A DNA stretch of 64,000 nucleotides from Aldrovandia affinis. Taxonomy: Eukaryota; Chordata; Actinopteri; Notacanthiformes; Halosauridae. This document shows, in pieces, positions 22,796 to 33,550 of this stretch (its first letter is position 1; each line of letters begins with the position of its first letter). Under the pieces are notes generated by a model. The model did no database searches, was not told where the DNA came from, and saw only the letters and a program-made list of their open reading frames with translations. The translations under genes and the position numbers were made by a program. Location: the NCBI GenBank assembly GCA_029706075.1, contig JAINUG010000178.1:1900130-1964129 (forward strand), read 5' to 3'.

Positions 22796-24327
22796 TAAAA
22801 CTCTCTGTGTAAAGAAAAACGTCCTAATATCAGTGTGGAATTAGCCATGAACTAATTTCCACCTGTGACCTTGTTCTGTTCTTTGGTAGTTCACTTTGTT
22901 AATCCCTTTTAGGAATTTAAAAACCTCAAATCATATCCCCCCAGCAAAGTCTCCGTTTGCTAAGCTTAGATTTAGTGCCTTAAGTCTACAACTTCTACCT
23001 TTCATACCAGGTACCAATTTAGTTGCCCTTCTTTGAACATTTTAAAGAGCTTCTATATCTTTATTGTAGTGTGGTGCCCAGAACTGCACACAGTACTCTA
23101 AGTGAGGTCTGACAAAGGCATTATATAACATTAATATAACCTCCTTTGATTAATACTTTTTGCTATGTATCCCAGCATCCTGTTGGCCTTTTTCACTGCT
23201 GTAGCACACTGCTTAGATGCAAATGGACTTTGATCAACTACAATTCCTAAGTCTTTTCCAAATCGAACACCTAATTTTTCTCCTCCCATAAAGTACTCTT
23301 ATGTTTTTATTTCCCACATGCATAACTTCACATTTAGCAATATTGAATGTCATCTGCAATGTTTCTGAAACTCCTATAATTCCTACTGAATTCATTTTAA
23401 CAATGGGCCTCTCATGTGGTACCTTGTCAAATGCTTTTTGGAAGTCTAAATATATAATATCAGAAGCCTGGTTCAGGTCAAAACACTTTGTAGCCTCTTC
23501 AAAAAAGTCCAGGTTTGTTAGGCATGACCTCCCCTTGAGAAAACCATGTTGGCTCTCCCTTAAAATACTATTATTTTTCAAGAATGATTCCAACTTGTCC
23601 CTAATAATACATTCCAGTATTTTACATGAGATGTTGGTTAAACTGACAGGCCTATAGTTCCCTGGGTCAGTATGGTCCCTCTTCTTATATATTGGAATTA
23701 TACTACCCTGCTTCCAGTCATCTGGTATTTCTCCAGTGTTTATGGATTGCATAAAAATATCTGTCAATGGTTTATATATAATTTCCCCAAGTCCCCTTTG
23801 GGTACTCTGGGATATATGCCATCAGGGCCTGCTGCCTTATTTGTCTTCAATTTTAGTAGTTTTTCTAGTACTTCTTCATCCCTTATCTCAAAATCCTCCA
23901 AAACATTCTGTACATTGGCTATACATTTTGGCATATGCATAACCTCTTCTCTGGTAACGCTCTCAACAAAGTAACTGTTTAGTGTGTTAGCAATATCCTT
24001 ACTATTATAAAAGTTCCTTCCTTATTCTTAATGCACTTAACATCATCATTATCTTTACTTTTTCTATTACAATACTGAAAAAACTGCTTAGGATTACTTT
24101 TTGCATTTTGGGAAATTTTTATTTCAAACTGCCTTTTAGCTGCCCTCAAACTGCCCTTATTTCCTTTTTAGCTTTAGCCCACATATTGCAATAATCTACC
24201 TTGTTTTCCTCTTTATATACTCTGTACAGTTGCTTTTTTTGCCTCAAAAACTCTTGTAAATATTTAGTCATTCACTGTGGAGACTTTCTTCATCCTATTT
24301 TCCCTTTGGAATGAATTTACACTGTAC

Positions 24328-24742
24328 ATTGAATTGAACATTGGATTTATATAGTGCTTTTCAAGGAACCCAAAGCACTTTACAATGATAGGAACAACTC
24401 AACTCAACCACCACCAATATGCAGCACCCACCTGGGTGAACACTACAGCAGCCATACCGCGCCAGTACAAACTCACTAAACATCAGATAGACAGTGGAGA
24501 GGCAAGGAGGGAATTAATTGTATACAGTATATATTGTCTTGGTTGGGAATTTGGCCAAGACACCAGGTTAAAACATCCTACTCTTTTTGAGAAGCACTAT
24601 GGAATCTTTTATGACCACAGAGAGTCAGGATCTCGGTTTTTACCATCCCATCCGAACGACAGACATGTAGTCCCGTGGGATTGAACCCACAACCTTGGCA
24701 TTGCCAGTGCCATGCTCTACCAACTGAGCTGCAGGACAATAC
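24328..24742 (-). mobile_element. SINE nested in the LINE
   Basis: The minus-strand head CAGCTCAGTTGGTAGAGCAT and GGTTGTGGGTTCAATCCC are tRNA-like A and B boxes. The body includes CCACAGAGAGTCAGGATCTC (plus strand) and the far end is GGATTTATATAGTGCTTTTC. It separates the endonuclease and reverse transcriptase parts of the host LINE. Confidence 0.75.
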
Positions 24743-25803
24743 ATCTACAATAAGCCTTTTAAATTTAGTCCATGTTTCATTCACAATTCTGCAATCTATA
24801 AATTTTACCCAATCTGTATTTCTTAAATTCTCTGATTTTATTAAAGCTTGTCTGAAGTTAAAAATTCTAGAGTTAGAGGAGGTCAAACGTAACTGCACTG
24901 TGATCACTTGTCCCTAGTTGTTCTACTACCTCTGTGCTGCAAATTCCTTCAAGATTATTACACAAAACCAGATCCAGTATTGATTTCCCTCTCGTAACAG
25001 ACTGTACCAAAAAGCAGTCATTAACCACATCTAAAAACTCCTCTTCACATTTACCCTGACCTGAACTACTTCCCAATTAATAGAGGGGTAAGTGAAGTCG
25101 CCCATTATTAACGTCTCTCCTGCACAGGCTTGTTTTATGTTACCAAAGAGCATATTATTCACATTGCTGTCTGAAGCTGGTATAGAGCATACTCCTATAT
25201 TAAGGCCCTTTTCATGATCTCCCAGTAATCTAATCCAGATGGTCTCACAAGGAATGAATGAGTTAATACCTGGAATTTCCTGCACATTAAGATCTTTCAC
25301 AGAAAGGGCCACTCCCCCTCCTCTTTTATTAGTTCTATCCTTCCTAAACAATTTGTACCCCTTCACATTATATTCATCGTCCACTGCACCAAGCCATGTT
25401 TCAGTAATCCCAACGATGTCATAACCCCCATTCAACATGACAGCCTCCAGTTCCAAAATGTTTTTTTGAATGCTTCTAGCATTTAAACACATGAACCTCA
25501 GAGCCTTACTCACACTTTTATTGTCCTGTCCCTCCACACATAACTGTGCCGAACCACCTCTATTCACATGGTCTATGCGAGCGCAATGACTCGTTGTGAC
25601 GTAATGTTTCAGTGGAAGCTGGGGAAAGTTGTGTCTGTCGAAAAGCCTTCATTGTCGAGTGCTGACTCAGCTGTGGTGTCGTGACCTCACCCAGACTCAC
25701 ATGATGTCATCAGTTTCCGACCAGCGGGAGGGAGGGAGGGAAGGGTGGTCATTCTCTTCTACGGGGTTGTTTATTTTCATCTCTTCGGATAAAAGTTGCT
25801 TAA

Positions 25804-25845
25804 GGGTGGATTGTACAATCACATTTGTGATTGTACAATCCACCC
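25804..25845. repeat. Perfect 42-bp palindromic hairpin
   Basis: Arm GGGTGGATTGTACAATCACA, two-base centre TT, then the exact reverse complement. No mismatches. Confidence 0.95.
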
Positions 25846-26026
25846 AGAACTCCAGAAATGTTCCTTTAAATAAATGGTATTTCACAAACCTTTACATGTC
25901 TAGTAATCTCATCCCACAGGCCCGGGAGCGGCAAGCCTGGGCCAAACCGGTCCGGCTGCCATCGGGACCAAAGCCCTTGACGTTTCGGCACACTCAAGAA
26001 CGTGGTGCAGAAACACCCCAATGCAG

Positions 26027-26370
26027 GGCCTCAGATAGCGTAGCGGTCTAAGCATTCACCCGGAACGCAAGTTGCCTACTGCAGCCATGGTTCGAAACCC
26101 TGTGCCAGTCCAGCCCTGGTTGTCCGCCCCAGGGGGAGGGGGTAGGGTGAGCCGGCACGAGCTCGCCAGCAAGTGCCAAGGGTGTCTCTAGAAAGTAGGT
26201 GGGCGAGTTCCGTCTCGGAGGAGGCGGATCATCGCCGGCCTCGGGGTATTAGCTTGCTCTGTAGTGACGGGCGGCAAGTTCATGGGGGAGGGCGAATTGA
26301 AAGAAATCGAGGGTATAATTGCCTACCAAATTGGGAGAAAAACAGGGAAAAAAAATCGGAAACAAAATAA
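26027..26370 (+). mobile_element. 370-bp SINE family, copy 1
   Basis: Head CTCAGATAGCGTAGCGGTCT and B-box-like GGTTCGAAACC suggest a tRNA-derived promoter. The middle has CCCAGGGGGAGGGGG and GGAGGAGGCGGATCATCGCC. The tail GAATTGAAAGAAATCGAGGG passes into an A-rich end. Confidence 0.75.
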
Positions 26371-27540
26371 AGAACAAATAATGCCCCAATGCACACAGCA
26401 CGCAACAGCAGACCTAGACTCAGTCAGTCATGGTCATACCGTGACCTCAGAGCTCTGCTGCGCTTGACCTGACCGATCAATGTGATAGGGTAGTTGGAAG
26501 CAAACGGAGGACTCATCTTGCCGTGCAGAATACTGCGCTCGGAAAAAATACATCTCCACTGATGTGTACGAGCAAGGTTTGCCTGCGTTCATTTAATGTA
26601 CTTTTCACAAAAAGACCAGCGCACACGCTTAACGAAGCCTAACGAAGCAGCCGAACGTGTTGAGGCTGGTGGTGGCCGCAGGTGATGTGTCTATGGACGC
26701 AGGGTGACAGGCTTTCACCAGACTGTCAGGTAAATTGGATACGCAGCCTCAATCAGGCCCAAACTAAATAAAGGCCTGTCTGATGCATCCTATTTTCCCC
26801 GTTAAAACGAGCGACTGAACAGCGAGCGGACACTGATCTCCTTGGCAAAAGAAAAATAAGGGGAGGGGGGGGCCTTCTAGGTCTCTGCCTCGTGAGACAG
26901 ACTCTTTCTGTCCTTTCTGGCCCGTCAAAGAAAGGAGAGAAAGAGACAGGAGGTTTGCTCTTAAGTACCATGGGATGGGGCAGCAGGGGAGGGGGTAAGG
27001 GGGGAGGGCAGAGCGTGGGAAAGCGCCCAAACCTGCCAAAGGGACAGAGCAGGGGACGAGTGCATGTGAGGTAAGGGTTGGATCCTTCTCAAGAAGAATC
27101 CTGAACCTTCGCCGGTACCTTAAAAAAGCAGCGGCGTGGACATGAGTGAGTGGCGTGCGGGCCTCTCGCTGGTGTGCCCCCGATGGGGCCGTCACGGGCT
27201 TCCCAGCATGCCGAGCGGCGCTGGAACAGGCCTTTTCAGCGGGAGAACAGAGGCCTTTAGAGAAGATGTCCCTTCCTGATGAGAGAGAGAGAGAATATAT
27301 CCTGTTGCCTGTCAATGCAGGTAAGGCACCACCCCCTGCTTAGTGGTTCCTGTGTTGCCGGCCAGATGCAAGTACCAGGGTACAACAGAACACTGGGCTT
27401 TTACTGACAGCCTTGCTCTGCGCCAGACCACGGATGGGCCTCACTGCTAATAACAACTCAGTGGCTGTGTGCTGCGCAAATCCCTTTAGCCCTGGGAGGG
27501 GCAGCAGCACAGTGTAGGTGGTTCTGTGTGGCTCACAAGG
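26371..27540. other. Intergenic, no gene recognised
   Basis: Purine-rich stretches near 26930-27010. A 183-codon minus-strand open frame (27315-26764) has no recognisable domain and is judged accidental. Confidence 0.4.
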
Positions 27541-27720
27541 TAGAGCATGGTTCTGTGTGGCTCAGTAGGTAGAGCGTGGTTCTGTGTGGCTCAGTAGGTA
27601 GAGCGCGGCACTGACAACGCTTAGGTTGTGGGATCGATTCCCATTGGGACCACATATACTGAAAAATGTATGCATTCACTACTGTAAGTAGTAGATACAT
27701 TGGGATTCATACTACCCTGT
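27541..27720 (+). mobile_element. tRNA-head SINE with tandemly repeated head
   Basis: GTGGCTCAGTAGGTAGAGC appears twice, with a third partial copy, as a 31-bp tandem. It is followed by the B-box-like GGTTGTGGGATCGATTCCC and the body ATGTATGCATTCACTACTGT. The usual LINE-type tail is not evident. Confidence 0.6.
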
Positions 27721-28050
27721 AACTGTAGAGAGCAGCTATCAAAATGATCTTAAAAACCTGCTTGATCAACTTCTGCATTCAACTAAATGACTATTTTTTT
27801 GGTTCCGCTCTTCCACTGCTTTTGACTGCAGCATTGACGTACGCAGAACTGCCGCCAAATCGTGCACGTTAGTTCTTATGAAAAAAAAAAGAAAAACGTC
27901 GTCATAATTGAGCGGTTGCTCAATTCTATTTCCTGAATATCCTGTGGGTGGTGCTCATGGGTTCTTTCCAGTTCTTGTTTCTGACGCGGGAAGATATTGC
28001 GCACTTCCCCAACTCGGGAGGAGCTGTCGAAACAATAAATCAATTTCTTC

Positions 28051-28093
28051 ATTTATATGAAACTACAAAAAAAAAAAGTAGTTTCATATAAAT
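28051..28093. repeat. Hairpin with 16-bp arms and an A11 loop
   Basis: ATTTATATGAAACTAC and its exact reverse complement are separated by a run of A. Confidence 0.85.
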
Positions 28094-28195
28094 AGAGTAA
28101 AATAAATAAGCATTCACTATGCGGGAGAAACGGATGTGGGGGCGGGGTCGTGGGAGGCGATGCCACCTGTGTGGCATAAAGATGGGCATATATGT

Positions 28196-28500
28196 GAGAA
28201 TAGAATAGAATAGAATATTCTTTATTTTGCCATGTTACAAGTTACACACAAGGTCATTGGAATTGGTTTCTTTGCATATCTCTCCTAAGAGATGTCACAG
28301 TGCAGGGTCAGCCATAGTACAGCACCCCTGGAGCAGTTAGGGGTTCAGTGCCTTGCTCTAGGGCACTTCGGCAGTGCCCCAGGAAGTGAAGTAGCCTCCC
28401 TCCGGTTTCCAGTTCATAGTTTTTTCGTTTGGCCTTCGAACCAGCAACCCCCCGCTTGCCAGCCCATGTCGCTAACTACTGAGCCACTGTGAGTACCTTA
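28196..28500 (-). mobile_element. SINE-like repeat, reverse orientation
   Basis: A (GAATA)n end at 28197, body GAGCAGTTAGGGGTTCAGTG and CTAGGGCACTTCGGCAG, and a tRNA-like head whose minus-strand form starts CAGTGGCTCAGTAGTTAGC. Confidence 0.55.
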
Positions 28501-28817
28501 CTCTTTAGGTAGCCTAAGCTCACCTGCCGTGCGTCAGGCCTGAAAAAACATCTGGTGACAACCGTGCCCTAAACTCAGATCATTTGGGCCGAGCAATCGA
28601 AAGCAGTGGGTGATTTACCTGCTCATTGGGCATGCCATGGAGTAATGGGAGTTGAGTTAAGTGCATGGCTGCAGGGCAGGCTCCACGAGATCTCTCCAGA
28701 GGTGAAACGCCAGTCGAGAGCTTACATCATCTTGCTCGTTAAGCAAGTTTTTTTCTTCCCCCCTGCTAAAATACAGTGTATGGATCTGCTTAACGAGGCT
28801 TAAATGTAGCTGCCCAG

Positions 28818-29185
28818 GGCTGGCGGATAGCATAGCGGTCTAACGCACCCGTATTTGGCTGGTCCTTAATGAGTGTGAGCTGCCTATCAGGGACGCGGTT
28901 TCTGCCAGACCGGCCCTGGCCGTTAGCACCGATCGGGGGTGGCATTTGGCTGTCCCCCCTGGGGGAGGGGGGAAGGTGATCGGGACAAACTCGCTGTGAG
29001 GCACGTAAGGGTGTCTCCAGTTCTGTTTCGATGGAGGTGGTTCATCGCTGGCCTCGGAGAGTAGCTTGCCCCGTAGAGACGGGCAGCGAGTTCATGGGGG
29101 AGGGCGAATTGAAAGAAATCGAGGGTATAATTGCCTACCAAATTTGGAGAGAAACGGGGGAAAAAATCTGAAACTAAATAAAGAA
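28818..29185 (+). mobile_element. 370-bp SINE family, copy 2
   Basis: Head GGCGGATAGCATAGCGGTCT, middle CCCTGGGGGAGGGGG and tail GAATTGAAAGAAATCGAGGG. It shares not only the element but also about 45 bp after the A-rich tail with copy 1 (AATGCCCCAATGCACACAGC and onward). Confidence 0.75.
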
Positions 29186-29289
29186 CAAATAATGCCCCAA
29201 TGCACACAGCACGCAACAGCAGACCTTCATCTAATTGGCTTCCAAATTGGGGAGAAAAATTTGGAAAAATCTGAAACAAAATTTTAAGA

Positions 29290-30468
29290 AAATGTAGCTG
29301 CCCAAACACAGGACCACAACTCCTGAATGTTGCATGGATGAAGCTTAGCGTGAGCGCTGACAAACTAATGGGCCATAGGGTTGAGAAAATAAATTTGAGA
29401 AAAAACTATATTTCGGAGGAGAGCACGTGCCTTGTCTGCCGTGCTCTCCTAGATTGACACATCCCCTGTCCCTGTGGTCTATTGTGCTCTCTCTCTCTCG
29501 CTCTCTGTGTGTTCCACATGACGGTGATGCCATAATCACGCTCCGTAACACACCATGGCGATCTCCAGTGGCAGACAGGCTAGCCTCAATGGAAAAGATG
29601 GCTCAGGTTCACCTTCACTGTAATCTGAAATCCCCACTGACACACAGCTCCGGTCACAATTTTCCCCCAATGCCATCCCCCACCGTTCCGTCTCTGGCAA
29701 TTTAACACCCATGCGCCAGCTTTTGTCTAGGCCACCGAGGCGTGGGGAGGAAATGGCGTCCGAGGTGAATAGACGTGTAAAATGGCGGCATTTTACACCT
29801 TGTACGTATTGGCATATGATGACACCGCACCACAGAGGACTGGTCAGCGATGGAGCCTGAAACGATCCACCACTTGTTTCAGACACAGCCTGCATTGCAA
29901 TACCCCTCAAATCTGTTTGCATAACTGGTGAAGAGGAAGGGCCAATATGCATACTTATTTATACGTGTTCTGCATGTTTGGCTTAAGAAGGGCAAACACA
30001 TTCTTAAGTCAAACTGTGGCAGAATTACAAAAACGTGGCGTTCAGTGGCACTCCGTAATTCTGTATTCCACATTTCTCCCCCCACAAACCCTGATGGAGA
30101 TAAGTTGGGGGTTTTCAACCTCAGTGCTGGAGTGCCCCCAGTGTATGCACGTATGTTTTTGTTTTTGCTTTTGTTCCTACCAATCTCTTAATTAATGTTG
30201 TTGAAAACATGCACTTAGGTTCATTCATTTTGTTGCTAAAACAGATTTTAACACAATGCAGGTTTGTGCCGTTTACCGTTTTCTTCATTCTCCACAAACG
30301 TTATAGCTTCAGTGACCAGGTGTCCAGATGTGGAGATTTCAGCCTGTAGGCCTATCAGCAAATCAACTAAAAATGTTGTTATTTCTCAAACTAAACTTTT
30401 TCGTAAAGGACTCGTTGTGCCACTGCACATTGCAGAAAATGCAATAAGTTACATTAACGCATAACATT
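29290..30468. other. Intergenic, no gene recognised
   Basis: Mixed-composition sequence. Open frames here lack splice context or any recognisable domain. Confidence 0.4.
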
Positions 30469-30727
30469 TAACATTTACATTTTAGGCATTTAACAGACGC
30501 TCTTGTCCAGAGCGATTTACAAAAAGTGCATTTATACATGCTAAGATGAATCGTGTACAAGAGATCAGTGTAGTAACACAGCGATAGACATCATTGTAGG
30601 CAGCTGCACACCGTACCTGTAACACTGGGAAATAAAAGTTTGGTTGTTGTTGTTGTTGTTGTTGTTTTACATGTAAATAGTGGTGATGGCAGTTAATGAA
30701 TGTATAGCCGGTGGTAGTGGAGTGTAA
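30469..30727 (-). mobile_element. L2-like LINE 3' end, second copy
   Basis: Shares ACAGACGCTCTTGTCCAGAG and CATACCTGTAACA-like, GGTAGTGGAGT segments with 22141-22420 in the same order. It is 5'-truncated before any coding part. It contains a (TTG)n run at 30641. Confidence 0.7.
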
Positions 30728-32559
30728 CATGGCCAAATGTGACCGGTTAACGTTAGCTCTGTATCGAAAACAATACACGTGGAATGAGAGATTCATTGAA
30801 GGTAGCCGATGCCACCAAGCCTCTCTTCAGCCAACCTGTGATCATCCTGGCGATTACAACACGTTGCCACCGCTGCAAGTAGGTCGCTCGTTCCCTTTCA
30901 TTTGCAAAACACGAAGATTACGCACTGGAACGTGCACCATCACTCCACGATTATATTGGCTCTTTGGGTTGTTTCCGATCTCCCAGGATCGCTACATCCT
31001 AACATCGTTCAGGTTATTCATAAGAATTCAAGCTGTATGCTTGATAGCCACACTGGTATAACTAGCTACGCGTTCAGGGGTATATTCCATACAAGAGCAT
31101 TGGACCTACAATACATTATGTCGTTTACAGAATTGTAACATTTTGATAAATAAATTTTGGGACACAGTTTAACTTGGCAAAAGTGACGAGGGAAGAACTT
31201 CATTCCAAGGATGTAGCAATCCTGTGAACAAAAGTCACGTACATGAAATCAACCTGGCATGTTGTTCAGCGTATTTATTTTGGAAGGAAATCGACCTAAT
31301 GCACAGCTGTAGTACACGTTTCTCTGGTATGCTAGTTTAGTTTATTTCAGATCGTGGTAACGTTAGGCTATAATCACCTGCAAAGATCGTTGCCCCTGCT
31401 TCCTGGTGAGTTTTTTCCAGTTAGATGGTGTAGCCAGTTACAATTAACATAATGTCCGACCATTAACTGTTCATTAGGAAGTAAAACGCAAAACCGACTA
31501 CGAACAATCGCTCACGGACAACTTCTACCTTCGCCGTGATTCGCCGCACCGACTGGAGTGGTTCACTCGCTTAAAGGATCTCTTTCGCAGCAAACCTAGC
31601 TTAGCTTGTTAACTGGCTAATAAGAAAACGTGACCTCGCCGATTTTGTAGCAAAACCTTGATTCCTGATTTCCTTTTTCGTAGCTACTTTTGTAATTTGC
31701 CATCGTCACGTTTTTAAAAACAATCGTTATCATAGCGATTATCCCATTATATTTAGTAGATTTTGTTAAATACAACTGTTGCATGCCTCATTGTGTCTTC
31801 CACACATATTCCACAACCACCAGGGGAATATATGACGTTTAGTTTTTTGGTATTTTTTGGCATAATTATGTATGCAAATGTGTTCCACATTTCCAAATGG
31901 CTGTGTTTAGGTTTGATATGGAGAACGATGTCTGGATTATTATGACAGTATAAAGCATATTTGTAACTGGAGGAATATGATCATTTGTGATATTTTAATA
32001 CGCTATATGAGTCTATGTTGGTATGTTACTTGCTAATAAATTGAAAATATAAGCCTAGCCATGAGAGATAACTTGGCAATATTTAATCCAAAGAGCCACA
32101 TTATTTGCCTTTTATCCTGGTGTTGTAATGCTTTTTGTAATGCATGATGTTGCATTGCTTGTATATAAGTTGGGAAATACTTTTTTCCCCAGTGTACTTC
32201 GGGTCAAGTGATCAGAAAAGGAAATATCTCATTTAAGAATCTAACCTTTCTTTTTTCTTTCAAAGCCTGTCCCATCCACCCATTTCCTCCACAGATTTTT
32301 AGAGAACAGCTTGCGAAGGGGTGGTGGTGGTAGTGGGTGTGTGTGTGTGTGGGGGGTAGTAATCAGTCTCATTCGAACGCTTGAAGAGCCCCTTAGAAGA
32401 CCCCTTCGCACATTCTCAAATTTCTCACTTGCTGTGTTGTGGCTGAGCGGCAAACTTGGCAGCGGTCCGCTTTTTTTTACAATATGAGACAGATCTGAAG
32501 TCATTCCCAACCCGGCCAGCCCATCCCTTGCGCTCTCCACCACTCCTTCAAACCCCCTT
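30728..32559. other. Intergenic region upstream of CYP27C1, no gene recognised
   Basis: Low-GC sequence with no repeat I could name. A GT-rich run at 32336-32356. Confidence 0.4.
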
Positions 32560-32790
32560 AAGTCTGGCTTTAAAAAAGCGCCGGTGTGGGGAACTTGAAG
32601 CGCCAGTCATCTCCAGCAATTACTCTTGAGGATGAGCAGATCGGACTCGGACGACACCCGCGGGCGACAGTGAAGCAGTAGAGACTGCTCGGAGGAAATT
32701 GTACCGTTACCGAGTTTTTTTGGGGGGGTGGGAGGAGGGGACACCACGTTCATCTACGTTCTGTCAACGGCAGCTGAGGCAGGACACAGA
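32560..32790 (+). promoter_or_regulatory. CYP27C1: Putative CYP27C1 core promoter and 5'UTR
   Basis: A TATA-like run GGCTTTAAAAAAGCG lies at about 32567-32582, some 210 bp before the start codon, followed by moderately GC-rich sequence with GGGGGGG at 32722-32728. No DR4-type thyroid hormone response element or RAR element was recognised by eye. Weak evidence, based on position and composition only. Confidence 0.25.
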
Positions 32791-33517
32791 ATGGCACTTG
32801 TGAAGAAAATGCTGCACCTTTACCTCCGGAGGCTGTCGGAAAAGGCGGAGAACAGACGCTCTCTGCTCCGGGCTGCTGCTTTCCACAAACACTCTGCAGG
32901 TCAGCCTCCGCCGGCAGCTGAGGAAAACGCGCTGCCCGAAAACCGCGTGCCCTCCGCAGCGGCGACTGGGAGAGATACTCCAGCGAAGACACTAAACGAG
33001 ATGCCAGGACCGAACACTATCAGTAATATTATTGAGTTCTTTTACAGAGACGGCTTCAGTCGAATCCACGAAATACAGGTAGGTCCGGTTTACATTGTGG
33101 GCAGTTAAGGCGGCACAATGAACACTTAGGCAGTGCAGTTAAGGACACGTCTATACTAACACACGTGCGGACTTTTCTTTGCCTGTCTACATGAAGGAAT
33201 TGCTTAGGATGGAAGGATGATGTAGCTACCCCCCCCCCCCAGTCTCAAACAACGATATTCTGTGCAGTGACAATATGCACGAAGCATGCACGGGCGGGTG
33301 GCCTGGTTGTAAAATATACAGACAGTCTGGAGGCACGCGCAACCCTGCGTCTTCTGTGCGGAAGTCTTACATTCCTAATTGTGCACTCAGAATTGCGCAC
33401 GGAAAAAAAGGCGCGTGCTCAAGTTTGAGTTGCATAATGGACCGACCCACCCCGCCCCCCACTGGGGAAATTTGATCACGTTGCAGGGGGTTGCCAAGGG
33501 TAGCAAAAGAGAATGTG

Positions 33518-33550
<33 letters not shown>

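Larger units (their letters stand above)
21990..25590 (-). mobile_element. CR1/Rex-like non-LTR retrotransposon, broken, with two nested insertions
   Basis: Read on the minus strand: an APE-type endonuclease region (25500-24880) with LNARSIQKN, GITETWLG, RGGGVALS, GDFTYPSINW and GTSDHSAVTF, then the reverse transcriptase N-terminal half (23767-23380) with YRPVSLTN and DFQKAFDKVPHE, then a 3' untranslated part. The palm segment with the catalytic FADD box is missing: sequence jumps from KMNSVGIIG to a segment resembling NIAKCEVMHVGN. The frame is interrupted elsewhere. A SINE (24328-24742) splits the coding part and an L2-like LINE end (22141-22795) splits the 3' region. The element is dead. 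Confidence 0.8.

Noticed and set aside
26764..27315. 183-codon minus-strand open frame
   Set aside because: No domain, no splice partner and low-complexity composition (Leu/Pro/Ser); probably chance.
27541..27660. Functional tRNA gene
   Set aside because: A and B box-like sequence is present, but the flanking body is that of a SINE and no cloverleaf acceptor stem was seen.
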